The notes beneath the pieces are model-generated. The model searched no databases. It had not been told where the DNA came from and worked only from the letters and a program-made list of their open reading frames with translations. A stretch of 25,762 nt of DNA. It comes from Hamiltosporidium magnivora (taxonomy: Eukaryota > Microsporidia > Dubosqiidae). The translations under genes and the position numbers were made by a program. Position 1 is the stretch's first letter, and every line of letters starts with the position of its first letter. The stretch covers positions 1-25,762 of the forward strand of contig PITI01000067.1 in NCBI GenBank assembly GCA_004325065.1, in the 5' to 3' direction. Shown here piece after piece: positions 1 to 9,194 of the stretch.

Positions 1-330
1 CTCATAATAACACCCATTGACGCTCTCTCCCAGCTCTCTTCGGCATTTAGTCCTGACTCAAGTCCTCTTCGTCGATCAAAGGAAATTGTTTCGACTGTTT
101 TCTTAAGTACTATAGACTGAATGTATGCCTCTACATTCATGGGTATTTCTAGTCTTTTAAGATGAGATTTATGGTATTTTGTCACAATACCGTCCCAGGT
201 CATCACATAAGGGATTATCTCAACACTACACCTATAAATAAGACCCAACTCATTGGCTAGCAGGTCATACTTCCTAAGTTTTTCAGTTTCAACTATTTGA
301 AGTGAATCTTCGGAAGTGATTCCTACTTAA
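1..330 (-). mobile_element. 3' end of an R2/R4-like LINE (LINE B, copy 1), cut by the window edge
   Basis: Read on the minus strand, about 105 codons run open from near position 325 to the window edge. They encode the C-terminal part of a non-LTR retrotransposon polyprotein, with stretches such as VETEKLRKYDLLANELGL, EIIPYVMTWDGIVTKYHK and VEAYIQSIVLKKTVE. The link to R2/R4-type LINEs is from family knowledge of this tail, which follows the reverse transcriptase in elements found in microsporidia and animals. This fragment keeps its frame, unlike the other copy at 16009-19600, which aligns with it at nucleotide level (for example 17-62 against 16196-16240) but is far more decayed. The element is cut off towards its 5' side near 330, and its 3' end lies outside the window. 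I am confident it is a LINE and less sure of the clade. Confidence 0.8.
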
Positions 331-498
331 TAAATTTTAGAAATAAATATGAATTTAAAATCATCTAATAGGGATTTAAATATGACAATAAAAATTTAAT
401 TTTTCGAGTTTTTTTTAGCCTTTGAATCTTAAAAATTTTAATGCAGGTTATGAGGAAAATAAGCGAAGCTAAATCCGTTTCTATCATACTAAAAACTA
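331..498. other. AT-rich joint between two LINE remnants
   Basis: No coding potential is recognisable here. The stretch separates the truncated 5' side of LINE B copy 1 from the 3' end of LINE A. It may contain the A-rich tail or 3' UTR of LINE A, but no clear boundary or target-site duplication is visible. Confidence 0.4.
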
Positions 499-1760
499 CA
501 TATAACTAACTAAATCCCCGGCGCTACAGCTCTTGGAGAGCTCGGGCCTCCTTAACGATTCTCCTCCATTTTTCTCTATTGTGCACCGAGATTTTCATTG
601 CAATATATTGGGTTTCCTTGGATCGTTTTCAATCCCATTGGCATCCTTTTCATTGTCTCCCTAATCATCTCTTACATTCAGGTGCAGATTTAAGGATTTT
701 ACCAACAACTCTTTACATCAACATTCCTTCTTGTTTCTAGCCATCTAGGTCTTCGATGTTTCATAATGATGACCCAAATCATTTCATCATAAAGCCCGTG
801 GATTTCTAGATTTTTTCTAATTTTCACTTGTTATTTTCAAATATTAGGCCATATTTTCTTCTAAATATCTTTCCTTCTCATATGTCTGCCAAGACTTCGT
901 CTCTTTTTGTCATAATCAGTGTTTCGGAGCGTTCAGTACAATAGATCTAATAATAGTCCTATGTATTTGCCTTTCCCTATTGCGATTCAAAGGATTTGCC
1001 TTCGGTAAGCGCCTCAGAGCAAAGTATGGTTTCGTTACCTGAATTTATTCTTTTTTTAATCATAAAAGCATTTTTATTATCTTCGTTCAGAAGAGATCCC
1101 AAGATATTTGAAGCTCGATACACTTTCAAATGTACAAAAATTAATTTTTAAAGAGTTACACATGTATTTGGCACTGAGGAAATCACCAAAGTATATGTTT
1201 TGGTTTTATATTTTTCGGCCAGATTTTTCTAATTCCGCTGCTAATATTAGTAAATTCGATTTCATATCTTCTTGTTTTCTTCCCAAATTACCGGATCCTC
1301 TGCATATACTATATTTTGTGTGATTTTATTATATTGCACCACCAATGTTCTTTGAAAACTTACGGATTATTCCTTCTAGTGTTAGATGTAACAGTACGCA
1401 AGATAAAGTATCAAGCCGTATCAGTCCAGAATTAATTATAAAATCACAGGATATATCACCTGTTAACAATACCTTTCTTTTGTTCGATATATTGTCCTCT
1501 TAATTAAAGTAAGATTATTTATAAGATGTTTAACATTGCTGAGTTTTCTGTATTAAAATTGTCGATCAATGCTGTCATATACTTTCTTGTAGTCTACAGA
1601 AGATGATTTGTTGAGATATTGTGTTCATAGCGCTTACCAGGCCTCATTTTTAGATCAAATATTTTATAGGTTGTTGGTCGGGCTCTTCTACATTCACTTT
1701 AAAAATTTTCAGAACGATTTCTGCATAGGGCTCTAATATTTTTAAAATTCGAATTAATCA
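499..1760 (-). mobile_element. Decayed arthropod-type LINE reverse transcriptase (LINE A)
   Basis: On the minus strand, from 1760 down, one can follow a reverse transcriptase through several frameshifts and stops. The pieces are RLEPYAE (about 1715-1745), motif A as VDYKKVYDSIDR (1559-1597), a degenerate GLRQGD-type motif followed by DTLSCVLLHLTLE (about 1365-1425), and the catalytic YADD box mutated to YAED (1295-1306). The post-RT region follows with FESVSSFKYLG and YFALRRL-like stretches. The C-terminal tail ends in REKWRRIVKEARALQEL and a TAG stop at 524-526. This tail is characteristic of LINEs annotated in arthropods as endonuclease-reverse transcriptase. A TTAGTTAGTTA tract follows the stop (about 502-513), like the tetranucleotide tails of such elements. 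The endonuclease half is missing, so the copy is 5' truncated. RTE or Jockey/CR1 clade is not settled. Confidence 0.82.
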
Positions 1761-2059
1761 CACTGCCTAAGATTATAAGTTCTAAAAAAGACAAGAAAAG
1801 GAGATTTTCAATACATATTCCAAAGACGGTCAGTATTCAGCCGAGTATTCTAAAGAGGAAAGGGCATTTTGAGAAAGAATGCAGATCACTATACTTTTCT
1901 AGGAAATTATATCTACCTTTAACGAGCGGATAATCTAATACGAGTCGTTTTTACATTTGAAACGACTTTGATTGAACGTATTATTGAAACAGAGCCCGTA
2001 TTGCATATATAGAAGTAAATATAATACATAGATTTGTTAAACAAAAACAGTATGAGATT
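1761..2059. other. Junction between LINE A and the integrase relic; possible zinc-knuckle fragment
   Basis: No gene is intact. On the plus strand near 1840-1885 a short reading, KRKGHFEKECRS, resembles the second half of a CCHC zinc knuckle as found in retroelement Gag proteins, but the first two cysteines are absent. If real, it would belong to the same decayed LTR element as the integrase that follows, with protease and reverse transcriptase deleted. This is a weak match. Confidence 0.25.
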
Positions 2060-2760
2060 TCTCGAGACTAACTAAAAGAGCATGTTAAAGATTGTGAGCA
2101 TACAGCGGATTTAATTTTCTAAATACATTTCAACAGATATTAATTCCCTAAATCAACAAAAATATAATCTTTTTATGATGAATTGTGTAGATTCTAGGGC
2201 TTTAGTGATACAAATAATTATTTTCGTTTTCTTTTCAATTTAATTGAGGACATACAAAATATCTCTGGTATCTGAGCTGTTAATAATTTTTTGGAATAAG
2301 TGAAGATTTGCTAGAATTTTACTTAGCAAATTTGATGTTTCAGTGGTAATAAAATCTGATAACATATTAGAGTTTATAAATGCCCTACACAAGGCGTGGT
2401 TAACTAAACGTGTAATCAGAGATATAAATAGAGACCATGCAATCCAAAGATGTAAAACCAAGTCGAACGTGTCAATCAGACGATAAAAAGTCGGCTTGCC
2501 AACTGGCAGGAAGCAGGCGCAACAATATATAATGACTATACTAACGTGTTTATCATACATATAACAGAACAATAAATATTCAACAAAGAAATCGTAATCC
2601 ATCTCTTTCTTCGAACAACTAGCTTTTAAGTATATAATCTCTAGAAGCACAATATTTGAAAAGGAAACTCGTATAATAGGGCTTTCAATGAGAAAATTTT
2701 GAAGTATTTATCTTAAAAAAATTCAAAGCATAAATAGTGGAGCCTATAGAGGGTCTCGGG
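2060..2760 (+). pseudogene. Decayed gypsy-type retrotransposon integrase
   Basis: The plus strand shows a DDE integrase split over several frames. KEHVKDCEH (2075-2104) resembles the end of the HHCC zinc-binding domain. YNLFMMNCVDS (about 2160-2195) sits where the first catalytic Asp is expected and has Asn in its place. DTNNYFRFLFNLIED follows in a shifted frame. DVSVVIKSDN (about 2334-2363) carries the second Asp, and EFINALHKAWL lies just after it. RPCNPKM, then after a stop QVERVNQTIKSRLANWQ (2459-2509), contains the third acidic residue (the E of VER). A degenerate C-terminus runs on to about 2700. In-frame stops and at least three frame changes make it dead. No LTRs, Gag, protease or RT were found beside it. 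The integrase fold is clear; assignment to Ty3/gypsy rather than a related family is an inference. Confidence 0.75.
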
Positions 2761-4200
2761 TACGCACAAAGAATTTACCAAACCTGAAACACTACACTAC
2801 CCAAATAGCTTATGACTATGAAAAAATAGCAAATTTCTGGGGATATTGCTAAGCATTTTAAAAATCGCCGTGAGCAACAATTCAAATAGACTCCCGGAAG
2901 ATTTTTTTTATTGAACATAAAATCTAGATAAAATACAGACTTCTACGTACTAGAAAAACAAAAAGAGCATCTTTGACTCTTTTACGACAATTTGATGGTG
3001 AAAGTAACCGCTATTTCGATGATCAGCATGATCAAAGTAAAAAATAAAGATGACTACACAAGAACGATTTTCAAAGGTTAAATAAAAAGTATTCGATCCT
3101 TGTTTTGGTTGCTTGTAAAGTCGTACCCCTATAGTCCAGAAGTACAACAAATCGAAAGAAACAAATAGAAAATTTCTATTTGATCATTCTCGACACTGAA
3201 AAGTAAAACAAGAATGGAATACGTAAGTGTGTAGTTTATCGGCGATTATAATAAGGCGTTCCTATTTGCTAAATATTAGCTTCAATGGTTTTTTTATTCT
3301 GACAAAAATTTAAGAGCTATTTGGTTGAATATTAAAATTAAAAACCACTAAGCATTTTTTTGCATTGAATCCTGGATTAAATTTATAACAAAAAGCGCTT
3401 TCTTCTTTCAAATATATGAGCCATAAATGTAATATTGTTAAAATATTGGAAGTTTATAAAATCCTTAGAAAATAAAGCAGTTAGTATAAAATCGATAGAA
3501 AATAAATGAGGTAATATGGGAAGAAACCTGTATTCCATTGGAAACGAGGGTGGTTTATTAGCCGATGACGGTTAGGATTGTCTGGAACATAATTATTTTT
3601 TCAGATTTATCAAGATTAAACAAAATTTTAATAAATTAAGGAAAGTATTTTTTTGCGTATTTTTTTGTTGGAGTTTTTATAGTGCATTGTATGTTTATAT
3701 AGGATAAATAGTCTCGCGTTTCTATTAATCCGGACAAAATAAATTAACTCGTTCAAGATACCAAAAGATAATATTTTAAAATTTCTATTATAAAAATATT
3801 AACCTATTTCATGCAAGCATATTTCATTTTTACTTCTTTGTGGCTAATTCTGCAACTTTAAATCTCCAAATTTTTGACTCCGAAGCTAGTTTTTTCCATT
3901 AAGTATTCTTACGTAAAAAAAGCTGTTTTAAACATTAAAAGACAAAAATTTGTAATTTTTTATACGTATTAGTAACAGTATGTTTTTGTTACATATATTT
4001 TTTTAAATTTAAAAATTTCTATAGCCTTTCTTTGCATATCTGGAATCAAAAAGATAGTGTGTAAGATTATAGACAAGATACGGTCAATATTTCTGAAAAT
4101 TTCTATAATTTGCGTCCAACAGTATAGAATTGATTTTTTAATACTAAACTTTTTAAACAAATTTTATTCACAGTAAACCCTCATCAAAATTAATTGAATA
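2761..4200. other. Unassigned degenerate sequence between integrase relic and Helitron
   Basis: Both strands were read and only short frames were found (the longest are about 66 and 63 codons on the minus strand). None has a recognisable motif or signal peptide. Base composition resembles the neighbouring decayed elements. The left few hundred bases could be the 3' part and LTR of the integrase-bearing element, but no repeat pair supports this. The boundary at 4200/4201 is the Helitron insertion point. Confidence 0.4.
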
Positions 4201-4236
4201 CTAGCTTACTCGTCGCGCGTTGCAGCGATCTCAAAA
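4201..4236 (-). repeat. Helitron 3' terminus (CTAG, GC-rich subterminal segment)
   Basis: On the minus strand the element ends GCAACGCGCGACGAGTAAGCTAG, written here only as landmarks: a CGCGCG core, then GACGAGTAAG, then the CTAG end at 4204-4201, with T as the next base. Helitrons characteristically end in CTRR before a T and carry a short GC-rich hairpin just inside the end. A weak CGC/GCG pairing around TGCAAC is visible, so the hairpin appears partly eroded. The match to the ends of insect Helitrons is from memory of the family and is not computed. Confidence 0.75.
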
Positions 4237-4290
4237 GAAAAAATATAAAGTACGCATTCAAATATATAAATTTTAACGGTGTTTATTCAT

Positions 4291-5570
4291 TTATTTGAGA
4301 GCATTTGGATATACAATATTTTTTTTGTCTGGTATATATACGACTAAATCAAGAAGAATTTCTACGCGGTAAATAGCCACATGGTTTGACCATGTCAGAA
4401 GCACGGATTCTCTATATATATTCAGCGGATTTGCAGCGATAGTCTCTGGGATTTGTTTATTGTCATCGCAAAACAAGCAGCACATAAAATATATACGTTA
4501 AAATTCATATGGCATGTCTGTTGAAACTATCGGAATGCGTGGTAACAGTATATCATCTTCTTTATATTTACCCTAAAAAATAGTTGCTTAAATGACATTC
4601 TACCCAAATTTTGTTACCAAATGTCTCGTACTATTACACAGTTTTTGTGAGTTGATGTTTCGAAAATGAGGATTAGCACTCTATATTTCAATTTATAAGC
4701 TTGTGATAAACACCAGGCAAATCTAGTGAATTTAAGAATTAGGTTGGAAACTTGAAAACTTCTTCTTGATCGACAGCGTTGTTATCAATAGAAATATGTG
4801 TCGTGACTTCGTCTGGTATCAAATTTCGAATATAAATTGATGGTAGGCACATAATTGTTCGTAGCAGCTAATATAGCACGTTCACCAATCAACTAATGAT
4901 TTTTGTAATTACTGTGATATTAGGAAATAAAATTTTTTGGAACCATGATATATTATGTGAGTTTATTATATGCTAAATTTTTTTCACAATATCTAGTAAA
5001 TGTTTCGCGAATATTTTTGCGGATTCATGATTTTGTATTTAAGGGCAATATTTGTTTTATTAAACAGATTCTTACATTTTTTCTATAAGATTGGAAATTT
5101 GAGACACGTACTTAGTTCATCAGCCGGCGTGGAAAGTATAATAACAGGCGAAGTTTGACGAAAATAACCGGAACACAAAATTCTGTGCACCAGCAAAGTT
5201 GCGTTTTCCTCGCAAATCTTGCAGCGTACGATAAGCGCTTAAAACGCTTTTTAATGGAGCATTGTGCGTTCGTATAGAATATGTTTACATGTTTTAAGAA
5301 CTTCTCTATTTTTAAAATTTTTAGTTATGTTGCATGTTGTCGTCCTACTTGTTTGTAAATTAGATGGCGATTTTTGCACCAAATTGGCTGTCAGATCACC
5401 ATCTATAAACGTCTCCGCAATTCTAGATGATGCGATTGCAAGTGCAATTTAATTCTGGGATAGTATAGTAGTAAAGATGATCGAAAGAACAAAAGTATTT
5501 ACACTGCCCTCAGCGCTTACATAAAGAAAAATCCTCCGTTTTTTGTTTTGTTTTATTGCATGATTGCGTT
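4291..5570 (-). pseudogene. PIF1-like helicase domain of the Helitron, decayed
   Basis: This is the C-terminal helicase of the Helitron protein, which unwinds DNA during transposition. From 5570 down, the Walker A region reads SAEGSVNTFVLSIIF (about 5476-5517) where the family has a GGTGKT box, so the loop is destroyed. Next come IALAIASSRIAETFIDGD, a segment ending in TCNITKNF, the DExx-box region as LYERTMLH (shifted frame), the LQDLRG region, a broken DFRQ motif and ILSTPADEL (about 5101-5145). A poorly readable middle section covers 4490-5100. The last 64 codons (4485-4291) are open: HVAIYRVEILLDLVVYIP (motif VI, at 4383-4366) and NIVYPNALK before a TAA. The open end is best explained as a short stretch that escaped stops, not a gene. 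Confidence 0.85.
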
Positions 5571-6760
5571 ATATACAAAGCGTTTTCAGAATAACTTTAA
5601 GAAGGTTCTTTACAACAAATATTTTCAAATCATCTATATTCAGGGATTTTCCCGTTGTAAATTACAAACATAAAGATTATTATATGCTCGATATGCCGCA
5701 CATATGCTGGATTGCTTCAGTTTTATGCATACAATTGCCAGACAGATATCCCCATTCGTCACTAACGCGCGATTCTATACGTTTGCATCTAAGTGCATAT
5801 CAATATTTGTTATTTGCAGATTAATTACGATGCCTTCACTCATATAATATTTTTATTTTTACTAAATATTTGGATTAGATGGGAAACACGATGTCAATAT
5901 TATTGCTTATAGAGCGCGTATTTTCTGGGCAGATAAGTCTTACATACATCTCAAGGGCTATATTTGATTAGTCATCATTTTCAAGAAGATTAAATTATTG
6001 ACAAGTTCCTCAAAAAGTTGCTCAGACCTCACCCTCTCTGATCAAAGTTCTTGGAAATATTTCGAGACGAGTATTTTACTAACAAAGCCGACGAAAAAAA
6101 TTCTTGATTGTGTCGAAGAACTGTATCAAGACAGCTTTAAGAGCCCGAAGAATATATATTTAAATTCTCTTCAACCTATTCCATTCGTTCACGGCTTTGA
6201 AGTTTTTTAGTTACTGCATTCTATAAGTATGAGGTGCGTTCCTTCAAAGTAAAGTAGCGTTCTTGCAAAGAAATATTCAGAGCTAATTTGAAGAAGTCGG
6301 TTAATGCAGTCAGTGGTGCATATGATGCTTTTCCATATATTTTCTTGTGGGGAATACACACGAGATCATTTTCAAAACACGCCGCCGAATAAACAACTGT
6401 CGGATTACGTTCATGAATAAAATGAAAAATACGTCAAATTGCTATAGTGGTACTAATATAGTGTCATAATGAAAAATTTTCGATTTCTTTAAGAGGTAAT
6501 TTGTTTTTTACAAACCGAAAATTGCAAATTACAGCCTTTCTTGACATATTTACAACTTTATTTGATAGATTTTACCGAATCGCAATACTCGACATTAATA
6601 TGGGTTTTAAACATTTTTGAGAGTAATGAAGAGTACGATACAACCTGGCGAATATAACTTCAAAGTCTTTTTTTCACTTTACAGATCATTTACCTCCCAT
6701 CTTTAACATCCAGCGACTATATTATAGATACCTATCATTTTCTGTTATGTTTCGGCGTGT
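5571..6760 (-). pseudogene. Helitron linker between Rep and helicase, decayed
   Basis: Minus-strand fragments match the conserved linker of Helitron proteins in the right order: KTHINVEYCDSVKSIK and CKYVKKG (about 6545-6640), FIHERNPTVVYSAACFEN (about 6370-6425), APLTALTDFFKLAL (about 6280-6325), KIRAL-AIILTSCFPSNP with one stop (about 5895-5950), and IVINLQITNIDMHLDANV (about 5775-5830). Plus-strand open frames here are chance. The short spacing of these blocks shows that little has been deleted. Confidence 0.8.
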
Positions 6761-7335
6761 AAGTCTTCTGAATAGCGTTTCGTGCATTGGCCAGCTTAAA
6801 CACACAAAGAAGGCTTGATGATCGCCCAACATGGTCCATGAATCATGTTTTTTTATGAGAATTTCAAATAATTTAGGATAAATTTCTGAATTTTGTATTT
6901 CTGCATAAATGATAGTATCAATTCCATCAGGTGCAATTTTGTCGATCTACCATATAAGAATATGTGCATGTTTTAGTTTCTTTTTTTCCCATTCAATAGA
7001 GTACATCCAACAGCGTATTTATTAAAAACATAGTGTTTTACAATAAAATATATCAATGACTTAATTTTTTGTTTGAATACACGTACAATGATTTCATGTC
7101 GAATCAAAGAAGATTATTCATGTATCAGAAGTTCTTTGATTTCAGCCCAAGTAAGATTGCAATTGAATCTAATGAGTAAATCTGGAGGAACGTATGCACA
7201 AACTTGAGCCATCGCATCTAGAGCGTATTTTGTAAGTGCCGTAGACTTCCCTAAAATCGGCAGAATGATCATTTTTACTGCTTTATAGAGATTTTTGTCG
7301 GTAGAAACAGCGTCTTGTAAATGAATTATATCTCA
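6761..7335 (-). pseudogene. Helitron HUH Rep (replication initiator) domain, decayed
   Basis: The Rep domain nicks the transposon ends using a tyrosine and a metal-binding His-hydrophobic-His motif. On the minus strand, LQDAVSTDKNLYK (about 7285-7323) begins the conserved part. AYVPPDLLIRFNCNLTWAEI (about 7140-7200) corresponds to the first Rep motif. HEIIVRVFKQKIKSL follows. SIEWEKKKLKHAHILIW (6950-7000) contains the HxH motif, with the CAT-GCA-CAT codons at 6970-6962. APDGIDTIIYAEIQNSEIYP and a degenerate IHGPC segment follow towards 6800. The HxH residues are intact, but frameshifts and stops around them mean no protein can be made. The catalytic tyrosines were not located with certainty. 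Confidence 0.87.
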
Positions 7336-8570
7336 GAAGGTAATTTAGTTTATTTTATTCAATTGAAAAGTAGTCTTTCGGTTACGATTTTTGCATGATA
7401 TCGAAATGATTGAAGAAACAATTTCCGACAGTTTAAAATATAATTGTTTTTGTTAATACGGATCATAAATTGATAGTAATAGTTATTTATACACCAAATT
7501 TCTTATTTGTCTATTCATGTAGTTGTGGCGTTTTAATTTTGATGTTAAATGATATTCATCAACTTGCCAGAATAAAGTTTGATGTCGCATAGTGTCATAG
7601 GAGCAAAAACTTTTAGAATCTACAAAAATTACCGTCTTTCTGAAAAAGAATCTTTACACTTATAACATTGTTAAATTTAGTTTCAACTTTTAAAATTGCT
7701 ACCTTATTAATTTTCGGAGAGTTTTATTTTCTTTGATGTTCACTGGCCTGTGTTTTGTCAGCTTTAATTATAACATCAAATTATCAAATAGCGGTTTTTC
7801 AATAGCTGTCCTAAATAGCCGGACCAGTTCGTTGTTTAACTAAATAAAATTTGAAATGAAGCAATAATTTGTCGATTAGAGTATGTGTTTACCTGAAAAA
7901 GTTAATAAATTTGGGTTTTCTTGGTTCACATAAAATAATTTTGAAAGAATTTATGATCTGAATTTGCTTTTGATAAAAGTTATCAGCCCGAGGAAAAAGC
8001 GCCTCTTTACTTTGTATGTCAGCATATAATTTTCACGTATAATTTCAGTTTCTCCGAATGCTGTAATTAGAAACTTGAATTATACATCCATATATTTGGC
8101 ATACAAATGTTTTTATCGTATTTTATTACCTAAATTAATGTAGATAATGGATCCGGTCGGAGAATTATTTCCGGTAGTTTCACTTTTCCACCTGCAAAGC
8201 ACATTCTTGGGGTTTCGCTCCTTAATTAAAGAACAAAATTAAATAAAAAAAACTTGTATATTTTTCCTAAGACAACACTATTATGAAGACTTTAATGATA
8301 ATCAGCCTCATATGGAACGCAGCAAACTTGCAATCGGGCGATATTTTTTTCTAATTCGAACATTGCACTTTCAATTGATTTACAGTCTTACTTTCTTCTG
8401 TTGCTTTAAATCAGTTAATCGGATCTTGCAGTACGCAATCTTTTCGTTATATTTCGTAGTTCTCATGTTCTGTTGTTTCATTTAAGGGAGATTGTGCGGA
8501 GCGCAATCGATTGAATCCCAACTTTCTATTGTGATACTCTGTTTGGTCCCTAGCTTTTAACATCCTTTTC
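7336..8570 (-). pseudogene. Helitron N-terminal region, decayed
   Basis: From 8570 down the minus strand shows an Arg/Glu-rich stretch with NRLRSAQSPLNETTEHENYE (about 8440-8510), typical of the repeated N-terminus of these proteins. ADYH-SLHNSVVLGKIYKF (about 8260-8320) and ETPRMCFAGGKVKLPEI (about 8160-8215) follow, the latter a well-conserved Cys/Gly block. Further on are FGETEIIRENYMLTYKVK, NNELVRLFRTAIEK, IKADKTQASEHQRK, HQTLFWQVDEYH and NYILNCRKLF, the last near 7425-7455. They appear in the family order but in alternating frames. The start of the original protein and the 5' terminus of the element are not resolved. Confidence 0.78.
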
Positions 8571-9194
8571 TATCTTTCCAATGTTCGATTTCGAAGATAT
8601 TTTTTCAATTTATGAGCATAAGTTCTACAATCACAACTGTTCTTATTTGTACTTTTTTAAAAAAAGCAAATTTGATGATTGAGTATAAAGAATAAATAAC
8701 ACCTTTTTTTAGTAATATTTGTATATTACAGCATCATTATACATGTACAATTATTTCAGAAGCACCCTGCAAACCACTTTTAGATATTAATTCCGTTAAC
8801 AGGATACCCTTTATACTAATACCTTTTAATTTACCCCCTCATATTATATCTTTTTAATAAAAATTCCATAATAAACTTTTTAGATAAATTACCTTTATAG
8901 TTAAACAATACCCCTTTATTAAGAAAAAATATCTATTAGTTACATTCTTAAAACACATACACAATCACACTCATTTTTAGATATATAGATAGATAGAAGA
9001 TTTATGTTGCAAAACAAATAAAAAATTGTAAAAAAAATCTAAAATTGAGAAAATATTATTGTGAACTGATTAAAATATATTTTGATAAAAAAATAATATT
9101 AATATTTTATCAACCAGCAAAATATTTTTTATCCGTATGTTTCATTAAAATTTAATTAATTCTTTAATATATAAACCATCTAAATTGTAAGTCC
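8571..9194. other. AT-rich spacer upstream of the 667-aa gene
   Basis: No coding sequence is seen. The first part may still hold the 5' end of the Helitron. Between about 8790 and 8930 several short ACCCTTTAT/TACCCCC-like runs occur in an otherwise A/T sequence. Near 8980-9000 there is a small GATA-type run. The last 200 bp before the gene are extremely AT-rich. The promoter of the downstream gene must lie here, but no CCC or AAATTT element sits right before its ATG. Confidence 0.5.

Larger units (their letters stand above)
4201..8570 (-). mobile_element. Nearly full-length decayed Helitron
   Basis: Reading the minus strand from 8570 to 4201 gives, in order, the pieces of a Rep/helicase protein of the type common in arthropod Helitrons. 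These are an Arg-rich N-terminal repeat region, a conserved N-terminal domain, the HUH replication initiator, a linker, and a PIF1-like SF1B helicase ending in NIVYPNALK. The 3' terminus is CTAG followed by T, as expected for Helitrons, which insert between A and T. Helitrons move by rolling-circle replication of one strand. The frame is broken throughout by stops and shifts, but the order and spacing of domains are preserved over about 4.3 kb, so decay has been by small mutations rather than rearrangement. The 5' TC terminus was not identified; it should lie a little above 8570. Sub-parts are listed separately. Confidence 0.9.

Noticed and set aside
2240..2650. Minus-strand 136-codon open frame, the second longest on its strand in the left part
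   Set aside because: It is exactly antisense to the gypsy-type integrase relic, whose QVERVNQTIKSRL stretch reads on the plus strand.
5264..6210. Several plus-strand open frames of 62-86 codons
   Set aside because: They lie opposite the Helitron linker and helicase, whose conserved blocks are readable on the minus strand. The plus frames have no motif and are chance.
8790..8930. ACCCTTTAT-like runs resembling the complement of the right-end minisatellite
   Set aside because: The spacing is irregular and the shared words are short and AT-rich. The resemblance is too weak to call a shared repeat.
9187..9194. GTAAGT just before the ATG of the 667-aa gene, like a 5' splice site
   Set aside because: There is no matching acceptor and no interrupted frame. 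The gene is open from its first ATG, so an intron is not needed.
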